NCBI GenBank assembly: GCA_021234155.1
Contig: JAJEKV010000575.1
Location: 62,001 to 126,000 of the forward strand
DNA from: Isoetes taiwanensis
Lineage: Eukaryota > Streptophyta > Lycopodiopsida > Isoetales > Isoetaceae
Length of the DNA stretch: 64,000 bases
Reading direction: 5' to 3'
Part shown: positions 49,001-61,277 of the stretch, one piece after another
Position numbering within the stretch: position 1 is the stretch's first letter
Layout of the letters: each line of letters starts with the position of its first letter
The notes under the pieces: model-generated
Told to the model about the DNA's origin: nothing
The model's database searches: none
The model's input: the letters and a program-made list of their open reading frames with translations, nothing else
Position numbers and translations under genes: made by a program

Positions 49001-49681
49001 GGCTCTGGTCTAGCATAGGGATTTTTTGAACATCTTTGTAAAATATGCATCGGGGTATGCATTATAATAAGCAATAAGAACTTAAATATTAGATTTGCTT
49101 GGGGATATCACCATTTGCTTCTTTTTTTTTTTAAGCTTTGGTTCTAGATTTTGCATATTCCATGGCCCATATTTTTATGTTGTCACATCTTTGGTTAGAA
49201 ATGGATTGATTAACTTCTTCTTCTGCGTTCTAGGGTATATGGAGCACAAAGATTGAGGGACTTGAACAACCTTGAGGCAACGCTTTTCATTCTTACGCTT
49301 GGAAATTTATCTTTGTACAAAGATAATCATTGCTTTATTATTTTTATTTGTTTTCATATTGCACTTCTATCATTCATCGGGCTTTGGTTGGAAAAATAGT
49401 GGCGTGGAATTTTTTACATGATCTGCTCATTCTAAACTATTTGTTAGGGGTAATCTCTAGCATATTATCCCAAGGTATGCGGCATACATTCTGCCATCAA
49501 CGCTAGCCAATATGTGTTGTTGTTGATGTAGCCTACCCACGCCTCTTTAAGTCTAGATTAGTTTTTTTGCATTGATCTTTCATTTAGATTACAGATGTCT
49601 ATCATCATTTTGCTGGATATGGCTCTTCATTTTCTGCAAATACTATTTTCTTAGCCTCAGCCTACAACATCTTTCTTGCAG
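49001..49681. other. AT-rich spacer or intron
   Basis: No coding region. It ends with CTTTCTTGCAG, a good splice acceptor, just before an exon-like segment. Confidence 0.4.
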
Positions 49682-50060
49682 GAAATTTTTGAAGACAGTG
49701 GAAAGAATGAGAGTAGAAAAAGGCTATCGAGGCTAAGATATGGCGGGTTCTATCGTTCCCTAATGGAGAATCTGCGGCGAGATGTTTATGACGGATAACA
49801 TGCAAAGCTTCATTCTCGCCATACAAAGATAGCTAGTAGTCGACATACTTTAAATCAGGCTTTAATTGAAACACCGAGAGGTAACATAGAAATAGGCCGA
49901 TTTTGGAGACCAGAAGAGAAGTCCAATTATGTGAATCTGATTATTGTCTCACATCGGCTTACCTTGAGGGTTTTTCCGATGACATGGTACAAATGGACAG
50001 TTGGTCGATCTCTCCAAGCGGGAAGAACATCGTCTTCGCCACGAAGCAATGAAATGGGAA
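49682..50060 (+). pseudogene. Exon-like fragment of an unidentified gene
   Basis: After the acceptor at 49,681 the frame reads EIFEDSGKNESRKRLSRLRY and on to a TAA near 49,796. It then continues open for about 85 codons with IEIGRFWRPEEKSNYVNL. A single stop in an otherwise open ~125-codon stretch, and a composition unlike the spacer, suggest a decayed or mis-sequenced exon. No family was recognised. Confidence 0.3.
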
Positions 50061-52635
50061 TCGAGGTGCAAACACAACCCATTTCTCCCATTGCTTCTAC
50101 TTGAATGTTGCACTTTAGATATGCGGCTTGGATCTTTGGATAATGGGATGAGGCTCAAAGTATTCTTAGGTTTGATCTTGAGAATAATTTACGTGATCTC
50201 CTTTGCTAGCCCTTGGCCGAAGCATGGATTGTCGCAGGCCTTGAGAAGAGAGGTCTCCTTCAATCATAAGATTTGAGTAATTAAAGGCGAACAACACGGA
50301 TGTAGAGGTCATATCATTTGGTCCTAACATCCATTTTCCTCGTATTCGAACAGTTTTAAAGGGCCTCCAAGCGATCATGTTTGCCATCTTTTAACATTCT
50401 TGAGTTGCTATATGCGGTTGAGATGTTAATATGTGTTCTTTCATTAAGATATAGATTTGTGAACATTCTATTAGCATAGTTCATTTGGGTGTAGGCGATT
50501 ACAACGCCGACCGAGCTAGGTGATCAAGATATATCTTTTCGGTGGTATCTAATCATTTCGTTAAAACCATTGGTAATATTGCTCCTTTGAGCGGTGTCTA
50601 TGCATGGACATAAGTCATTAATCATGTAATTGCCATGTTCCCCACGAATTCTCGATCCTTCTTAGATGGGGAATATACTACAATGTTGCTTTTCCTCACG
50701 CTGCCTACCATCTTGTGCGAGGAATTTGGGGGACGGAGTTTAACATTTGGAATTGTGCGGTGAGAAATATAGGCTCTACTTTTGTTTTGAAACGTTGCTT
50801 TGTATCGACGTGAGTACTCTGAATGTGGGGTATTATGTCAATGTGGAGTTTAGATGACCTGATGGCTTGGTGATTTTTTAAGTAAAATGGCTATTCTTTG
50901 TATTCAATAGTCTGCAACAATTTTCGACCCAAATTTGTACTAATAGAACTGCAATGATATGGTTGTCTTTGCCTTGCCTACATTTCTCGGGCGCGTTGCA
51001 TCACGGATAAGCTGTATGATTCCACATGGATATGTGTAGAAGTCATAAAGGCCACTTGTGACCTCTGGAAAGTGATGTTGCGTGCTTTGGGAGTGTCGCG
51101 AGAAGTTTCACTTTTAAGCGATATCGATTTGACAAAAATGCTAACAGTGAGAGTGAACGACAATACATATTTACGCTCATTCAAATTCAAATTCAAATTG
51201 AAGATATGCCAATGAGTATGCTTTTCCATTCTCTGTGAGCATCGTCCTTCTTTCTAGGTATTGAATGACATCAATATATTTTAGAATCGAAAATCTCAAC
51301 ATTATGATCATATTTCAATGGTGACCCATGCTTTTGGTTTTGGCCTTGGCTTTGATTGTAAATTTATCTTCACTCTTGAAGTTGACTTTGATTTCTACTT
51401 GTTGTCCTGGGGTTTGCAATGTTAGCCTTGATGAATCTTTGAAGAGTCTTTATGTGATCTTGGTGAATCTAGTGGGAATTTATGAAAATCGCAAAAGAAT
51501 TTTCAAGGACTTATTGCAAAGAAAATATTCACGTAATTTTCATGAAATTTTTAGAAATGATGAGGGAATCTAGCAAGAATCTTTGAAGATGTTGTAGAAT
51601 GTTAATCCTAGCTCCACGAGCTTATAGTCCGAACTAGACATGATAGCGAGTGTCATGTAACTAGTTGATTGCAATCATTCCAATTCTATCACGGATATTA
51701 AATTACAAACTCTAGATACATGCATCTTTACATTTGAGCCTTTTCGCATGTCAAATTCATGCAATGAATTTAAAACCTTTATGCTACAATCCTCTGCAAA
51801 ATCTCGATCACAATAAACACTCGATTTTAACACTTCTCATAGTACAAGCACTTGTAGTATATATGTAATATATGTACCAGTACCAGATATATAACATACA
51901 ACCGCGCCCTGTGCACCCCTGCTAGTGGAGGATTGCATTATTAAAACAATTGATGCAATTTGTTGATGGTTCTCAACCATCGACTGAATGGCAATAATAA
52001 TAGATTAGCTAACGTCTTTAATAGTTTCATGGCCTATCAATAACAATCATATTTACAATATCATGGCACATCTTCTAGTTGTTCCTTTGGTTCCTTTGGT
52101 GAAACCTACATACGTAAACATGGGTAAAAGCTTGCAAGTCCAATGCGTTTGGAGGATTGTGAAATGCAATTTTAGCATTGAGGAGGGGTACAAAAGCGAG
52201 AATGCTATTTCTTAGATTGGGTTTACTTTCAATGATAGCTATGCATGGGTAGATCATGGCAAATACTTAGCAAACATTGACAAATGTTACTTGCATATAT
52301 GTTATGCAATCTTGTTTCGCAATATTGAAAAATAGTTCTCGAAATATTAATAAGTGTTACGCATTAAATATTGGGCAATTACTTGTTGTAAAAAATATAA
52401 TGTCAAAGAAAATGTCAACGTATGCAAAAAAATGATGGGAAAGTGTTAAGAATATATAAATGTTGGGCATATGATGGATATATGTTGGACAAAATTTTAA
52501 AAACGATATTTCTTTTATATTGGCTATGTAGTTATTTACTGGTTATGTAGTTATGTACTTGACTACATAGAATGTAGGCCAGACCAAGAGAAAATTGATA
52601 CAGGCATGTCTCATCACATAATATTTTGACAGATT
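50061..52635. other. Low-complexity AT-rich region without supported genes
   Basis: Only short open stretches (for example 51,328-51,573) with no domain signature. I see no repeat shared with the rest of the window. Confidence 0.4.
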
Positions 52636-52812
52636 AATGCGCACAATGGAGACAACAAACGCCCCTTCTTCTTCTAATGTGTACTCTTGGAGTAACAAGA
52701 GGGCAGGGAATGATAGGGTGGTACTGTGGTTGTCAAACTGTTCCCAAGCCACTTCACCCTCCGGCCATGGAGGGCAACCCTCCGTGCGCAGCACCTTGTT
52801 TAATATTGTAAG
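52636..52812 (+). other. Possible exon, unidentified
   Basis: Open plus-strand segment containing PSSSNVYSWSNKRAGNDRVV and SGHGGQPSVRSTLFNI, followed by a GTAAGG donor-like site at about 52,808. The opposite strand is open as well, so the strand is uncertain. No homology recognised. Confidence 0.25.
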
Positions 52813-53689
52813 GTATTTTCTTATGTGCTTGACATGTACACAACGACAAGATCTGCTTTAAGGTTTCTTCTCTTGAGAGCTTTTCTTGCTTTTGATAATC
52901 TAGTTTTGAGCCGACTTGAATTTGAAGAAGCAGCTTGTAGCAGTAGGATTAGAGGAATTTGTCTGAGCTCATGGGTAGATACAATTGTATCAAAAGGCGG
53001 TACATATCAATAGACGCAGAGGAGAGCTTTGAAGAAGAAAAAGGGATGCGAGATAAATACATGGACCCCGTCCAATCGGTTTGAAGATTGAGGGGAGTTG
53101 ACAAGACAGGCGGAAGAATTGAAAGATCTAACTGTTGTAGCACAGGTCCAGGTTGCAGACAAGTCTATGTGAAGAAGAGAAGCCATGGTAATAGACAAGC
53201 CTAAATCATTGTAGCAGACAAGCCTCTAATAAAGAAGAGAAAATGTCGTAATTGATCACCATAAAATGCCTTGTTCCAGAGGCATATACACAGGCGAAAG
53301 CTATGGCAAATTCGAAGGATAGGAACAAATGCAAATCATGCCATTTGCAAATGCAGGGGTAGAGTCAATTGTACATAAAATCAATTTTTCCAAGTCGGTT
53401 GGAGTGGGCGAGGATTCGATCTATGAACAATGACTCGATCTTATTCATGTGGAATTTACCAATGTTGTTTTGAACAGATAACTCCTCCTAATTACATTTC
53501 AAGATAATGAATTGAATAACGAACGAGAAAATTTGAGAGCTCTAGAATGTGAAAGCATGATTCTTTGTAGAATCACGAGATAGCTAATGTCCATATGGAA
53601 GGCCCGAGGGTTACGAAATAGAAAATACAAGATAGGTTGTTGTTGAATGCTCCCCTAACTTGTACCCAATAATTAAAGCATTCACTACG

Positions 53690-54020
53690 GATATTTTTAC
53701 ACAATCAAGGTGGATGCATTTTCTTTTGGGATCATGTTTGCCGAAATATTGAGGGAAGAAGTCCCAAGAAAATCTTGAGGAACAAAATTTAGCGTTGGGA
53801 GGTTGTTCGACATTGGAGGTTGTTCTAATATTATGATGAGATCACTTGATCATCGTAGATTGATGAAAAGAAGATCCTATAGAATAGCCAATTTTTTGAC
53901 TATTTGCAAAATTCTAGATGATCAAAAAGGAATTTATATTCCCGGTTTGGGACTGACCTCCTTCGCATTAGTTGGACGCTTGCATCAAAATACGTGGAAG
54001 ATCTATATTTACGCTTAAAA
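53690..54020 (+). pseudogene. Possible protein-kinase-like remnant
   Basis: Around 53,702-53,770 the frame gives TIKVDAFSFGIMFAEIL, resembling kinase subdomain IX (D-x-(F/Y)-S-(F/Y)-G-x-x-x-x-E-x-L) of plant receptor-like or Raf-like kinases. It meets a stop soon after, and no other kinase motif is placed convincingly. Treat as a tentative fragment. Confidence 0.25.
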
Positions 54021-54284
54021 CCAGCTCTAGAAATAATAAACAAGGATTGTTTATAAGGCCACTCACATGCATACACAAGGTTTGCAAATTATTAGTGAGA
54101 TGGAAAGCATGATAAAGGAAAGTAGACATCCACTAGTGTAAGCTCCTCTTTGGTAGATGCACCGTACTCGAAGAATAGCTATTGGTGTTGCCAAGGTTAG
54201 AAAGCACAGTTAGATACTCATTATGTGGAGTGGGAGCTCGTATATATACTGTATAGAGATATGCTCTTGCTAGCAGAATGAAAA

Positions 54285-54610
54285 CTATTGGTAGAATAGG
54301 CTTTTATTATTCACAGAGACCAATCAGCCTATGGGACCCAAAAGAGAGAGCAGGACCTATCTTTAATAACGCGGGTTAAAACAAAAGATGCCCGAAAGAT
54401 TTTAGAGGAAAAACCGTAGCAATAATAAGAATGTGGTTTATACAAGTATATATATGACACAAGACAAATTCAAGTCATGCATACAAAAGGGGGGAGTTGG
54501 TCATGAGATCCATGACCTCCTTGAGGTATGATCCGGCATTCGTGACCGCCCGTACCGAGTATCACATGTAGTGATTGGCCAGGCTTAACCAACTCAAAAT
54601 GGCACACCCG
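54285..54610 (-). mobile_element. 5'-truncated LINE 3' end (minus strand)
   Basis: Read on the minus strand it runs from GAGTTGGTTAAGCCTGGCC, which parallels GAGTTGGTCAAGCCTGGCC at 61.49 kb. It passes through GATCATACCTCAAGGAGG and TGGGTCCCATAGGCTGATTG to the family terminus at about 54,290. Non-coding as it stands. Confidence 0.75.
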
Positions 54611-54769
54611 GATTTGGTACAACTTGCTCAGCTTTTTTGCCTTTCTGTGTTGTTCTTACAATCTGCCAAAATAGCTTCCCTTTTCTTTCCTTCTAATTAT
54701 CTCCTCTTCCCACAAAAGCTTATGTTCCCTCACTATTACGGCCCTAAAGCCAGTCATCTGTATCAAGAA

Positions 54770-55745
54770 TGTGGCTATCGATAAAGCCTCCAGGGCCTAT
54801 ATAACCGTGAGTGATTACCGAAAACGTCGTTTGTGTCCGAGAATAAGAGATTCTTTTTCATCTGTTTGGAAAGCTAAAATCAAAACCACTAGGTTCAGCT
54901 TCATTGTTGTTAAGCTTTGCAAGTTGGAGCATACTTCATTGACCACATCCTCAAGCACTCACATGGCTGTATGTGGTTACAACTCACCCAGAATTAAGAT
55001 GAACTATTTTTAGCCACAAATTTGTAATGTACTTTAAGTAGACAATTGAAATGGACAGTTTTGTGGACCAAAAAAAAAAAACAAAACTGACAACTTTTTG
55101 GGTGTGTTATGGGACAATAAGTTTCAAAAAATAAAATAAACTACTTCACCCTAAAGTGTCAGTGCTGCAATGACAAATTCTCCATAGATGTGTTCGAGTG
55201 AATATCTTGGTTCACAAGATGAACTTTAGAGTCTCATATCGTTGGCCTCTCTGTGGCCAACTGTTGAAACTATTGAACACTGCTTCTTCTTGTGCGATCA
55301 TCTACGCTTTGCTTGGGCATGGTTGTTCACTCTTTTCAGTGTGTCTCTCACTAGCCAGGAGATCCTACTTGCACTTTATCCCCCCTGTGTGGTCTAACTT
55401 GCATAAGCGGGCATTTCATCTTGCTTCTAGTTGGATTTTATGGTCTATCTGGCAGAGGCGATGTCTGTCTATTTTCCATAGTGCACACATCTCTGATCAG
55501 CAGCTTCTTCATTGTGCTTAGCACTAAAGCTTATCGTTGCTCATCTCTAGCTGATGATAAAAAAGACATAATTTGGCAGACGTACTTACGGTATTCCTCT
55601 TATGCATAGACGGGTGTTTGTGCCTAGTTGGGCCAGCTTATCCACTAGGGTTTTATTCTTGTCGTGCATCGTGTTATGCCTTTGTTCCTTGTTAATAAAA
55701 GAGTCTCACATCCACTAAAAAAATAGAAACAAAAAATAAAATAAA
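54770..55745 (+). mobile_element. L1-type LINE remnant with zf-RVT region and A-rich tail
   Basis: A segment near 54,865 reads VWKAKIKTTRFSF, typical of the start of the zinc-binding RT-associated (zf-RVT) region of plant L1 elements. At about 55,240-55,300 a shifted frame gives VETIEHCFFLCDHLRFAW with the Cys/His pattern. HLASSWILWSIWQRRC follows at about 55,415-55,460. It ends in an A-rich run (55,717-55,750). This is a second LINE lineage, with an A-rich tail, unlike the microsatellite-tailed family. Confidence 0.6.
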
Positions 55746-56212
55746 AAGAAGTAGGCTTCTTTGTTTTTTGCAATCAAGCATGTTAACCATGCTTGTATTT
55801 GTTGTTATAGTGGTTATTTAACCATGCATGTATTTGTTGTTTTAGTGATTGTTTATAGAAGACCTGCATTTTTTGAAGGACGAAATCTAGAAAGCCAATA
55901 TTTTGTGGCCGTTGTCTAAGGACAAATCATATCTCAATAGATATATAGACTGATAAATGCCATAGGACAGAATCATGCATATTGCGACTTTGAGGAATCT
56001 TGAACTTCAAATATAGCTATTTTAAGATTGATGTGTTACCATTAGACTAAAGGCTCGGGGTGCAATAGAAATTTTATATTATAATGTTAATGTTATATCG
56101 TAAGTCTTGGATTGGATCAAGCCCTAATTTGAGCGGCCGAGATCATCTAGGTGCTTCCAAAGGCCAAGATTTCTCGCACAACTTCCTACCTTTGTGATTG
56201 GTCATGATTTGA
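55746..56212. other. AT-rich spacer left of Helitron copy B
   Basis: Contains a short direct repeat (AACCATGC(T/A)TGTATTTGTTGTT at about 55,786 and 55,819). No gene. Confidence 0.5.
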
Positions 56213-57336
56213 TCTCTTATGGGGAAAGGGCAACAGAAAAAAGGGGAAAAGGAAGGGGAGGAGGAAAGAGAGAACGTGAAGGGGTAAAAAAAGGCACGAA
56301 AAAAAAGGAAAAAAAGGAAGGGAAAAGGGTGGGGATAAGAGAAGAGAAAAATGCATGAGAAAAGGGAAAGGGAAAGGGAAAGGGAAAGAGAGAAAGAAAA
56401 AGGGGGGGGGAGGGACTTGAGAAAAGGGCACGAGGAAAAAGGGAAGAGGTAAATGGGAAAAGGGAAGGAAATGGCATAGGAAAAAAAAGGAAAGAGTGGG
56501 GAAAGGGTGAAGAATGGGAAACGAAAGGAAAACAAAAGAGCATGGGAAAAGGAAAGAGGAAAAGAGCATGGGAAAAAGGAGAAAAAGGGAAAGGGCGAGG
56601 AAAGAAGAAAAGGGACGGGAAAAATGGCATGGGAAAGGAAAAGAGCGAGGGAAAGAGAAGGGAAAAGGGGTACCGAGAAAAGAAAAAGAGTAAAAGGTTG
56701 AAAAAGCGAGGAAGAGGACAGTCAAAAGGAGGAACAAGAGCAGGGAAAAGGGGGGGGAAAAAGGATGGGGGGACGGGAAGGGAAGAAGGGCATGGGAAAA
56801 GGAAAAGTGAAAGGAGAAAGAAAAAGGGAGGGGCAAAGAAGGAAATGGAACCTAGAAAAAGAGCATTAGAAAAAGGGAAATGAGAAAAGGGAAGGGGGAA
56901 ATGGCAAGAGAAGAAAGGGAAGAGGAAAAGGGTGAAGAAAGGCAAAAAAAAAGGAAGCGAAAAAAAGACATGGAAAAAGAAAGAGAGAAGAGGGAAAGGG
57001 TGGGGGAAAAGAGGAAAACGGGCATAGAAAAAAAAGGAAAGAGAAAAAAATGCGGGAGGGGCATGGGAAAATGAAAGGAAGAGAGAAAGAATGAAGGAAA
57101 GGGAAAAAGGGCACGGGTAAAAAGTTAAAGAGGGAAAGGTTCGGAAAAGGAGGGAAAATGAAAAGGAAAAAGTCCATCGGGGAAATGGAAAAACGTCGAG
57201 AAAAGGAAAAAAGGAAAATGGTCAGAAAAGGAGGAGAAGGTAGGGGGAAAAGGGGAACAGGAGAAGGGTGAGGAGCAAGGAATTGAAAAAGAGGAAGAGA
57301 AAGAGGAAAAGGGCACCGAAAAAAAAGAAGAGGAAG

Positions 57337-57601
57337 GAAGGAAGGAAGGTACTTTTATCGTCCACGGAGACCAATCGGTCTATGGGACCCAATACAAAAA
57401 CGCAGCCAGCGGATTACTGCCCGGATTAAAAAACCCCCGCCCCGAAGGGTTTTCGAGGGAAAAACCGTGGCAGCAATCAGCCTGCTGACAAACTGTCCTA
57501 ACATATAAAATGCAGAAACACCCAAATATATACAGTCATGCACCGCACCCATAGTGCCTAATCAGCGGGCAGCCAGGCGGGGGCAAAGGTGACCTCGCAG
57601 G
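57337..57601 (-). mobile_element. Truncated LINE 3' fragment inserted in Helitron copy B
   Basis: After AAGG units, 57,350-57,601 is nearly the same as 908-1,150 of the minus-strand LINE, from ACTTTTATCGTCCACGG to GGTGACCTCGCAGG. Copy A lacks it: the junction AAGAAGAG/GGAAAGGGGTGAGG at about 24,520 is the empty site. Its 250-bp length shows strong 5' truncation. Confidence 0.9.
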
Positions 57602-58059
57602 AAAAGGGTGAGGAAAGGGAAAAAAAGGGCATGGGAAAACGAAAAAGAAAAAAGAAAAAGAGGAAAGGAGGAAGTGAAAAAGGGAAAAAGGGGAGAGGGT
57701 CAGGAAAGGAGGAAAGTGGCACATAAAAAGGGTAGAGAAAAGGGAATGGAAAGAGACACGGAAAAAGAAAATGAAACAGAAGGGGAAAAGGAGAGGGAAA
57801 GGCAGGGGGGAAAGAGAAAGGGTGGCAAAAGAATAAAACGAGAAATGATGTTTTCCTTCGTTTCACCGAATAGAAGGAAAACAAAGTTCTAGAACTATGA
57901 TGCAGTTAGCAGTTAGTTATTTGGCAGTTCCTAGATCCCTATTTAGCTTCTTTGTCGCCCATTTCTTTCTTCATCAGCCTCTTAGCATCATCTTTCCTTC
58001 TTTCTACGGTCCCCACCCCTCCCCTGAATGTATAACTTGTTGGTAAACTAACACTTGGT

Positions 58060-58195
58060 TGAAGGCCTAGTGCCTGGTGGAGGCCGAGTGCCTGGTTTGA
58101 GGCCGAGTGCCTGGTTGAGGCCTTGGTGCCTGGTTGAGGCCTGTGTGCCTAGTTGGAAGCCTTTGTGGCTGGTTGGAGGCTCTGATGCCTGGATG
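58060..58195. repeat. Minisatellite, unit about GGTTGAGGCCTGTGTGCC
   Basis: At least six imperfect units with the core GAGGCCnnnGTGCCTGGTTG, about 18-20 bp each. Confined to the foreign segment of Helitron copy B. Confidence 0.8.
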
Positions 58196-58439
58196 GCCTT
58201 GGTGGCTTTTTGGTTCACTTTCTTGTGTTTGCAGGTATAGTTCGTGTGTGCCTTTCCTTTAGCAGGGCTTTTGGACGAAGGTGTTGGATTCTGGGCGTAA
58301 GATTGTGATCAATGGAGAAGGAAGCTCAAACATGTTCGTCTTTGGCAAGGTCATTGCTTTATTGTATTTTCCACCCGACAAGGCTGGTCAGCATGAGGGT
58401 ATAGGGTCTTTTATGTTGACTCTAGCATTGGTTAGTGGT

Positions 58440-58510
58440 CCCATTATGGTCAGGGTTTTTCCTCGAAAACCCAAAAGGGCGAGGTTTTTTAATCCCAGCC
58501 ATAATGGTTT
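58440..58510 (+). other. LINE-terminus-like stem (CCTCG...CGAGG)
   Basis: TTTTTCCTCGAAAACCC, then GGGCGAGGTTTTTTAATCCC resembles the stretch just upstream of the family 3' ends at 61,715-61,755 and 57,420-57,465. The GGGTCCCATAGG terminus is missing here. Confidence 0.4.
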
Positions 58511-59330
58511 CACTAACTTGCTATTTTTATGTATCTAGTTTGGTTATCAAGGAGATGCCCAAATTGGCATTCTATGGTGACCTTCTATGGTATCCGGGTT
58601 TGGTCATTTCCATGAACAACTTCTACTCTTTGCTCTTGGGGCAAGCTTAATCGGATTGCACTGCTTTCGTCTGCCTCTTCTTCAACATTCTTGTCTGTGT
58701 TCTCCCATAGCAGTTCTAAAAGGGAAAGGAAAAAGGAAAAGGAAGGCAGAAAGGGAGGGAGGGAAAGAAAAATGGGCACAAGGAAAAGGGGAGAGGAAAA
58801 TGGTAAAAGTGAAGCGGAAAAGGGCAAGGGATAAAGAGGAATAGGAAGGGGAAAGGGAAAGGAAGAAAAGGGGCACATGAAAAGGTGGGAAAAGAGAATG
58901 AGAAAAGGGCATGGGAAAAGGGAAAGTGAAAAAGAAAAGGAAAAGGAAGGGGAAAAGGAAAGGGAAAAATGAAAAGGGAAAAAGTCCTAGAAAAAAGGGG
59001 AAGGAAAAAAGGCAGGGGAAAAAAAAGGGAAGAGAAGGGAGAAGGGGATAAAAAAGGAAAAAAGAGAGAAGGGAAAAAAGAGACGTGTAAGAAAAATGAG
59101 AAAAAAGGGAAAAGAAAAAAGAAGTGCGTAGGGAAATGAGCAAAAAGGGAATGCAGGCCAGAGCAAAAGGCAAAGGAAGGAAGGAAGGAAGGAAGGAGGG
59201 AAGATGGAAGGTGTCAAATGCACAAAACCTCTTAAAGCTCAACAATGCTGGGGTTGGTTTTTATTATATTAGAGTTATAAAAAGGATTCTGAGCTGAATA
59301 TGTTTTCATCCACATAGATGCCCAACTTAT

Positions 59331-59358
59331 GCCCAGCAACGCTGGGCACCATTACTAG
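59331..59358 (+). repeat. Helitron 3' end, copy B
   Basis: Same hairpin, spacer and CTAG end as copy A, followed by T (host). Confidence 0.75.
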
Positions 59359-60569
59359 TCTAATATGTTATTCAAAGATGCATAGTTGCGAGTGTCAAAA
59401 GCATGTCCCATGCACATGCATATCTTGGAAATCAAGCTGCACATGAAGAAAGTAAGTCTTTTTTAGATTTCGATACGAATACGTAAACTCCATGTTAGAG
59501 TGGTGGTTTCTTTTAGATTAGACTCTACATTGCAGTGCATCAAAAGGAAATGTTTTACCTCTTGGAACGTCACCCCAGGACCTTCTGGCGAAGGGTTCTT
59601 AGAAAGCCAGTACAGCCCACATGGAACATCATTTCCGAGCAGTGAAGGCAATACTTGCAATAGCTATACGACCCTCAGGGTGCACATGCAACATTACCCC
59701 TACAAGAAGGCCCAGTGCTGGAAATCACAGATTCGGACGTGGAACAAGGCTTACAGCGTCTTGCCAATGGAAAGCGCCAGACCTGGATGGTATGTAGCCA
59801 GAATTGCTTAAGTGGGCAGGGCCATCCATAGTACCGGTGTTGACCGCCTTGTTCAACAAGGCATTACAGGAAGGCTTCCCACTGCAGTGGACCAATAGCA
59901 GAGTTGTTCCCATCTATAAGGGAGGTGACCTCAGACCGCCTAAACCCACCACCGAACAATCATAGTCGATTCGGTGTTTGCAAAACCGCTTTGGGATTTT
60001 CGAGCATCGCTTGAGCCGGTGGCAGGCAGCAAATCGAGGTGCTGGCCCTCATCCATGCGGTGATTGCACCCCGACACTCAACCATTGACCACATCTTCAC
60101 GCTATTAATCCTCTGGTTGAAGACAACAGAACCGCCTACCGGGATCTATATTGTTGTTTCGTGGATTTTGCGAAGGCATTTGCACTTTGCCCGAGAAAAA
60201 CTATGGGCAAGATTTTCTGGCAATTTGGGGTTCCTGTGAGATTTGCGTAATACGCTGTACGAGGCTATATGAAAGATGCTCGGTCGGTTCATTTGTCAAG
60301 CCAACCATTTGATAGTAGTATCGGGGTTAAATCGGGGATGCCCTATCTTCCCAACATTGTTTGGGTTTTACATTGATCAATTGGAGAGCTGGCTTGCTGA
60401 TAATGGGGGCGACGGAGCTCACCTACGCACCCAGATCATCAGGCGTTAATATATCTGCGATGATGTGGACCTCCTAGCTTACACACCAGCAGACATGCAA
60501 CGACATCTCGATGCCCTGGACACATTTTGTCTAGCGACTGATATGCGCGTCAACCTGGCCTAGACTAAG

Positions 60570-61277
60570 GTGGTTCTCATATCATCCTCACGTCAGCCGA
60601 GGATCCCCTCCTTTAGTTACCGAAGGCAGAATGTGGAAGTGGCATACAAATATTTGGGAGTGGAGTTTCCTTCTACTATGCACTGGGATACATCCATACG
60701 CCTACGAGTGACGGCAGGCTGGAAGGCACTATATGCAATGCAAAACAATAGTCATAGAGCAGAGTTGTATGATTGGGCCCACCAGTCACACCTGTTCAAG
60801 GTCTTAGTGGAGCCCGTTCTTTTATACGGGGTTGAAGTATGGGGCCCAGTAGTATCCCTCGCCACTTGGCAGAAAGCCTTCTTGGTACGAGCACTAGGGG
60901 TGAAGTCCACCGTCCCATATCAAATTCTACTGCAGGAGACGGGATTCTTGCCTCTTCAGAGGGCGGCCCTTGATCGCCACATTGTCTATTTTCAGAAGGT
61001 GGTCAATATGGACCATGCTCGTCTCTCTAACCTAGCTTATATCATGGCAATGGGGCCGCAGTGCCTCGAGGCCTGTTGGAGGGAAAAGAGAGCTCAATGG
61101 TTGGCTAGATGGGATGTGCAGGAGCACAGGTGCATACATGTGCAAACAAAGGCAGATTGCCATAGCTTGAAGCAATATCTTGATGCTTGCTTCCTCAGCA
61201 AGCTTTGGGATGCCAGTGCCTTTGAACAGGTCAAGACATCACACTACCAGCACCACATAAATCCCACATTGGAATGA
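60570..61277 (+). pseudogene. LINE polymerase C-terminal part (235 open codons)
   Basis: The longest credible open stretch of the window. It contains YKYLGVEFPSTMHWD, ELYDWAHQSHLFKVLVEPVL, and LYGVEVWGP, the conserved segment after the LINE RT thumb, then a region ending in NPTLE and a stop. It is part of the larger pol whose upstream RT is frameshifted, so it is a fragment and not an independent gene. Conservation with the minus-strand copy at 1.4-2.0 kb supports its identity. Confidence 0.8.

Larger units (their letters stand above)
57846..58718 (+). other. ~870-bp non-purine segment carried in Helitron copy B
   Basis: Flanks ACGAGA and AGGGAAAG are directly joined in copy A (about 24,775), so this segment is an insertion or capture. 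It begins with a 10-bp inverted repeat (GTTTTCCTTC/GAAGGAAAAC, 57,850-57,882) and contains an 18-bp minisatellite (58,060-58,195). It then has an acceptor-like TTTGCAG|GTATAG near 58,233 and an open stretch starting LDSGRKIVINGEGSSNMF. A LINE-like terminus occupies 58,455-58,510. Mixed gene-like and repeat content fits Helitron gene-fragment capture. Family not recognised. Confidence 0.5.
56213..59358 (+). mobile_element. Polypurine Helitron copy B (non-autonomous)
   Basis: A possible 5' end A|TCTCTTATGGGG at 56,213 opens a G/A-only region. The 3' end is the hairpin GCCCAGCAACGCTGGGC (59,331-59,347) plus ACCATTACTAG and T. Collinear with copy A: 56,400-56,757 with 11,290-11,650; 56,848-57,335 with 24,035-24,520; 57,602-57,845 with 24,525-24,775; 58,719-59,358 with 24,776-25,395. 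It carries two insertions absent from copy A, a LINE fragment and an ~870-bp segment. No Rep/helicase coding. Opposite-strand reading frames up to 242 codons are composition artefacts. Confidence 0.7.

Noticed and set aside
53690-54020. Full receptor-like kinase gene
   Set aside because: Only one subdomain-IX-like motif is visible. No glycine loop, VAIK, HRD or DFG motif was found in order, so only a tentative fragment is listed.
56143-57316. Several 100-242-codon minus-strand frames and Lys/Glu/Gly-rich plus-strand frames
   Set aside because: Low-complexity products of the G/A-only Helitron body. Three frames are open at once and there is no domain.
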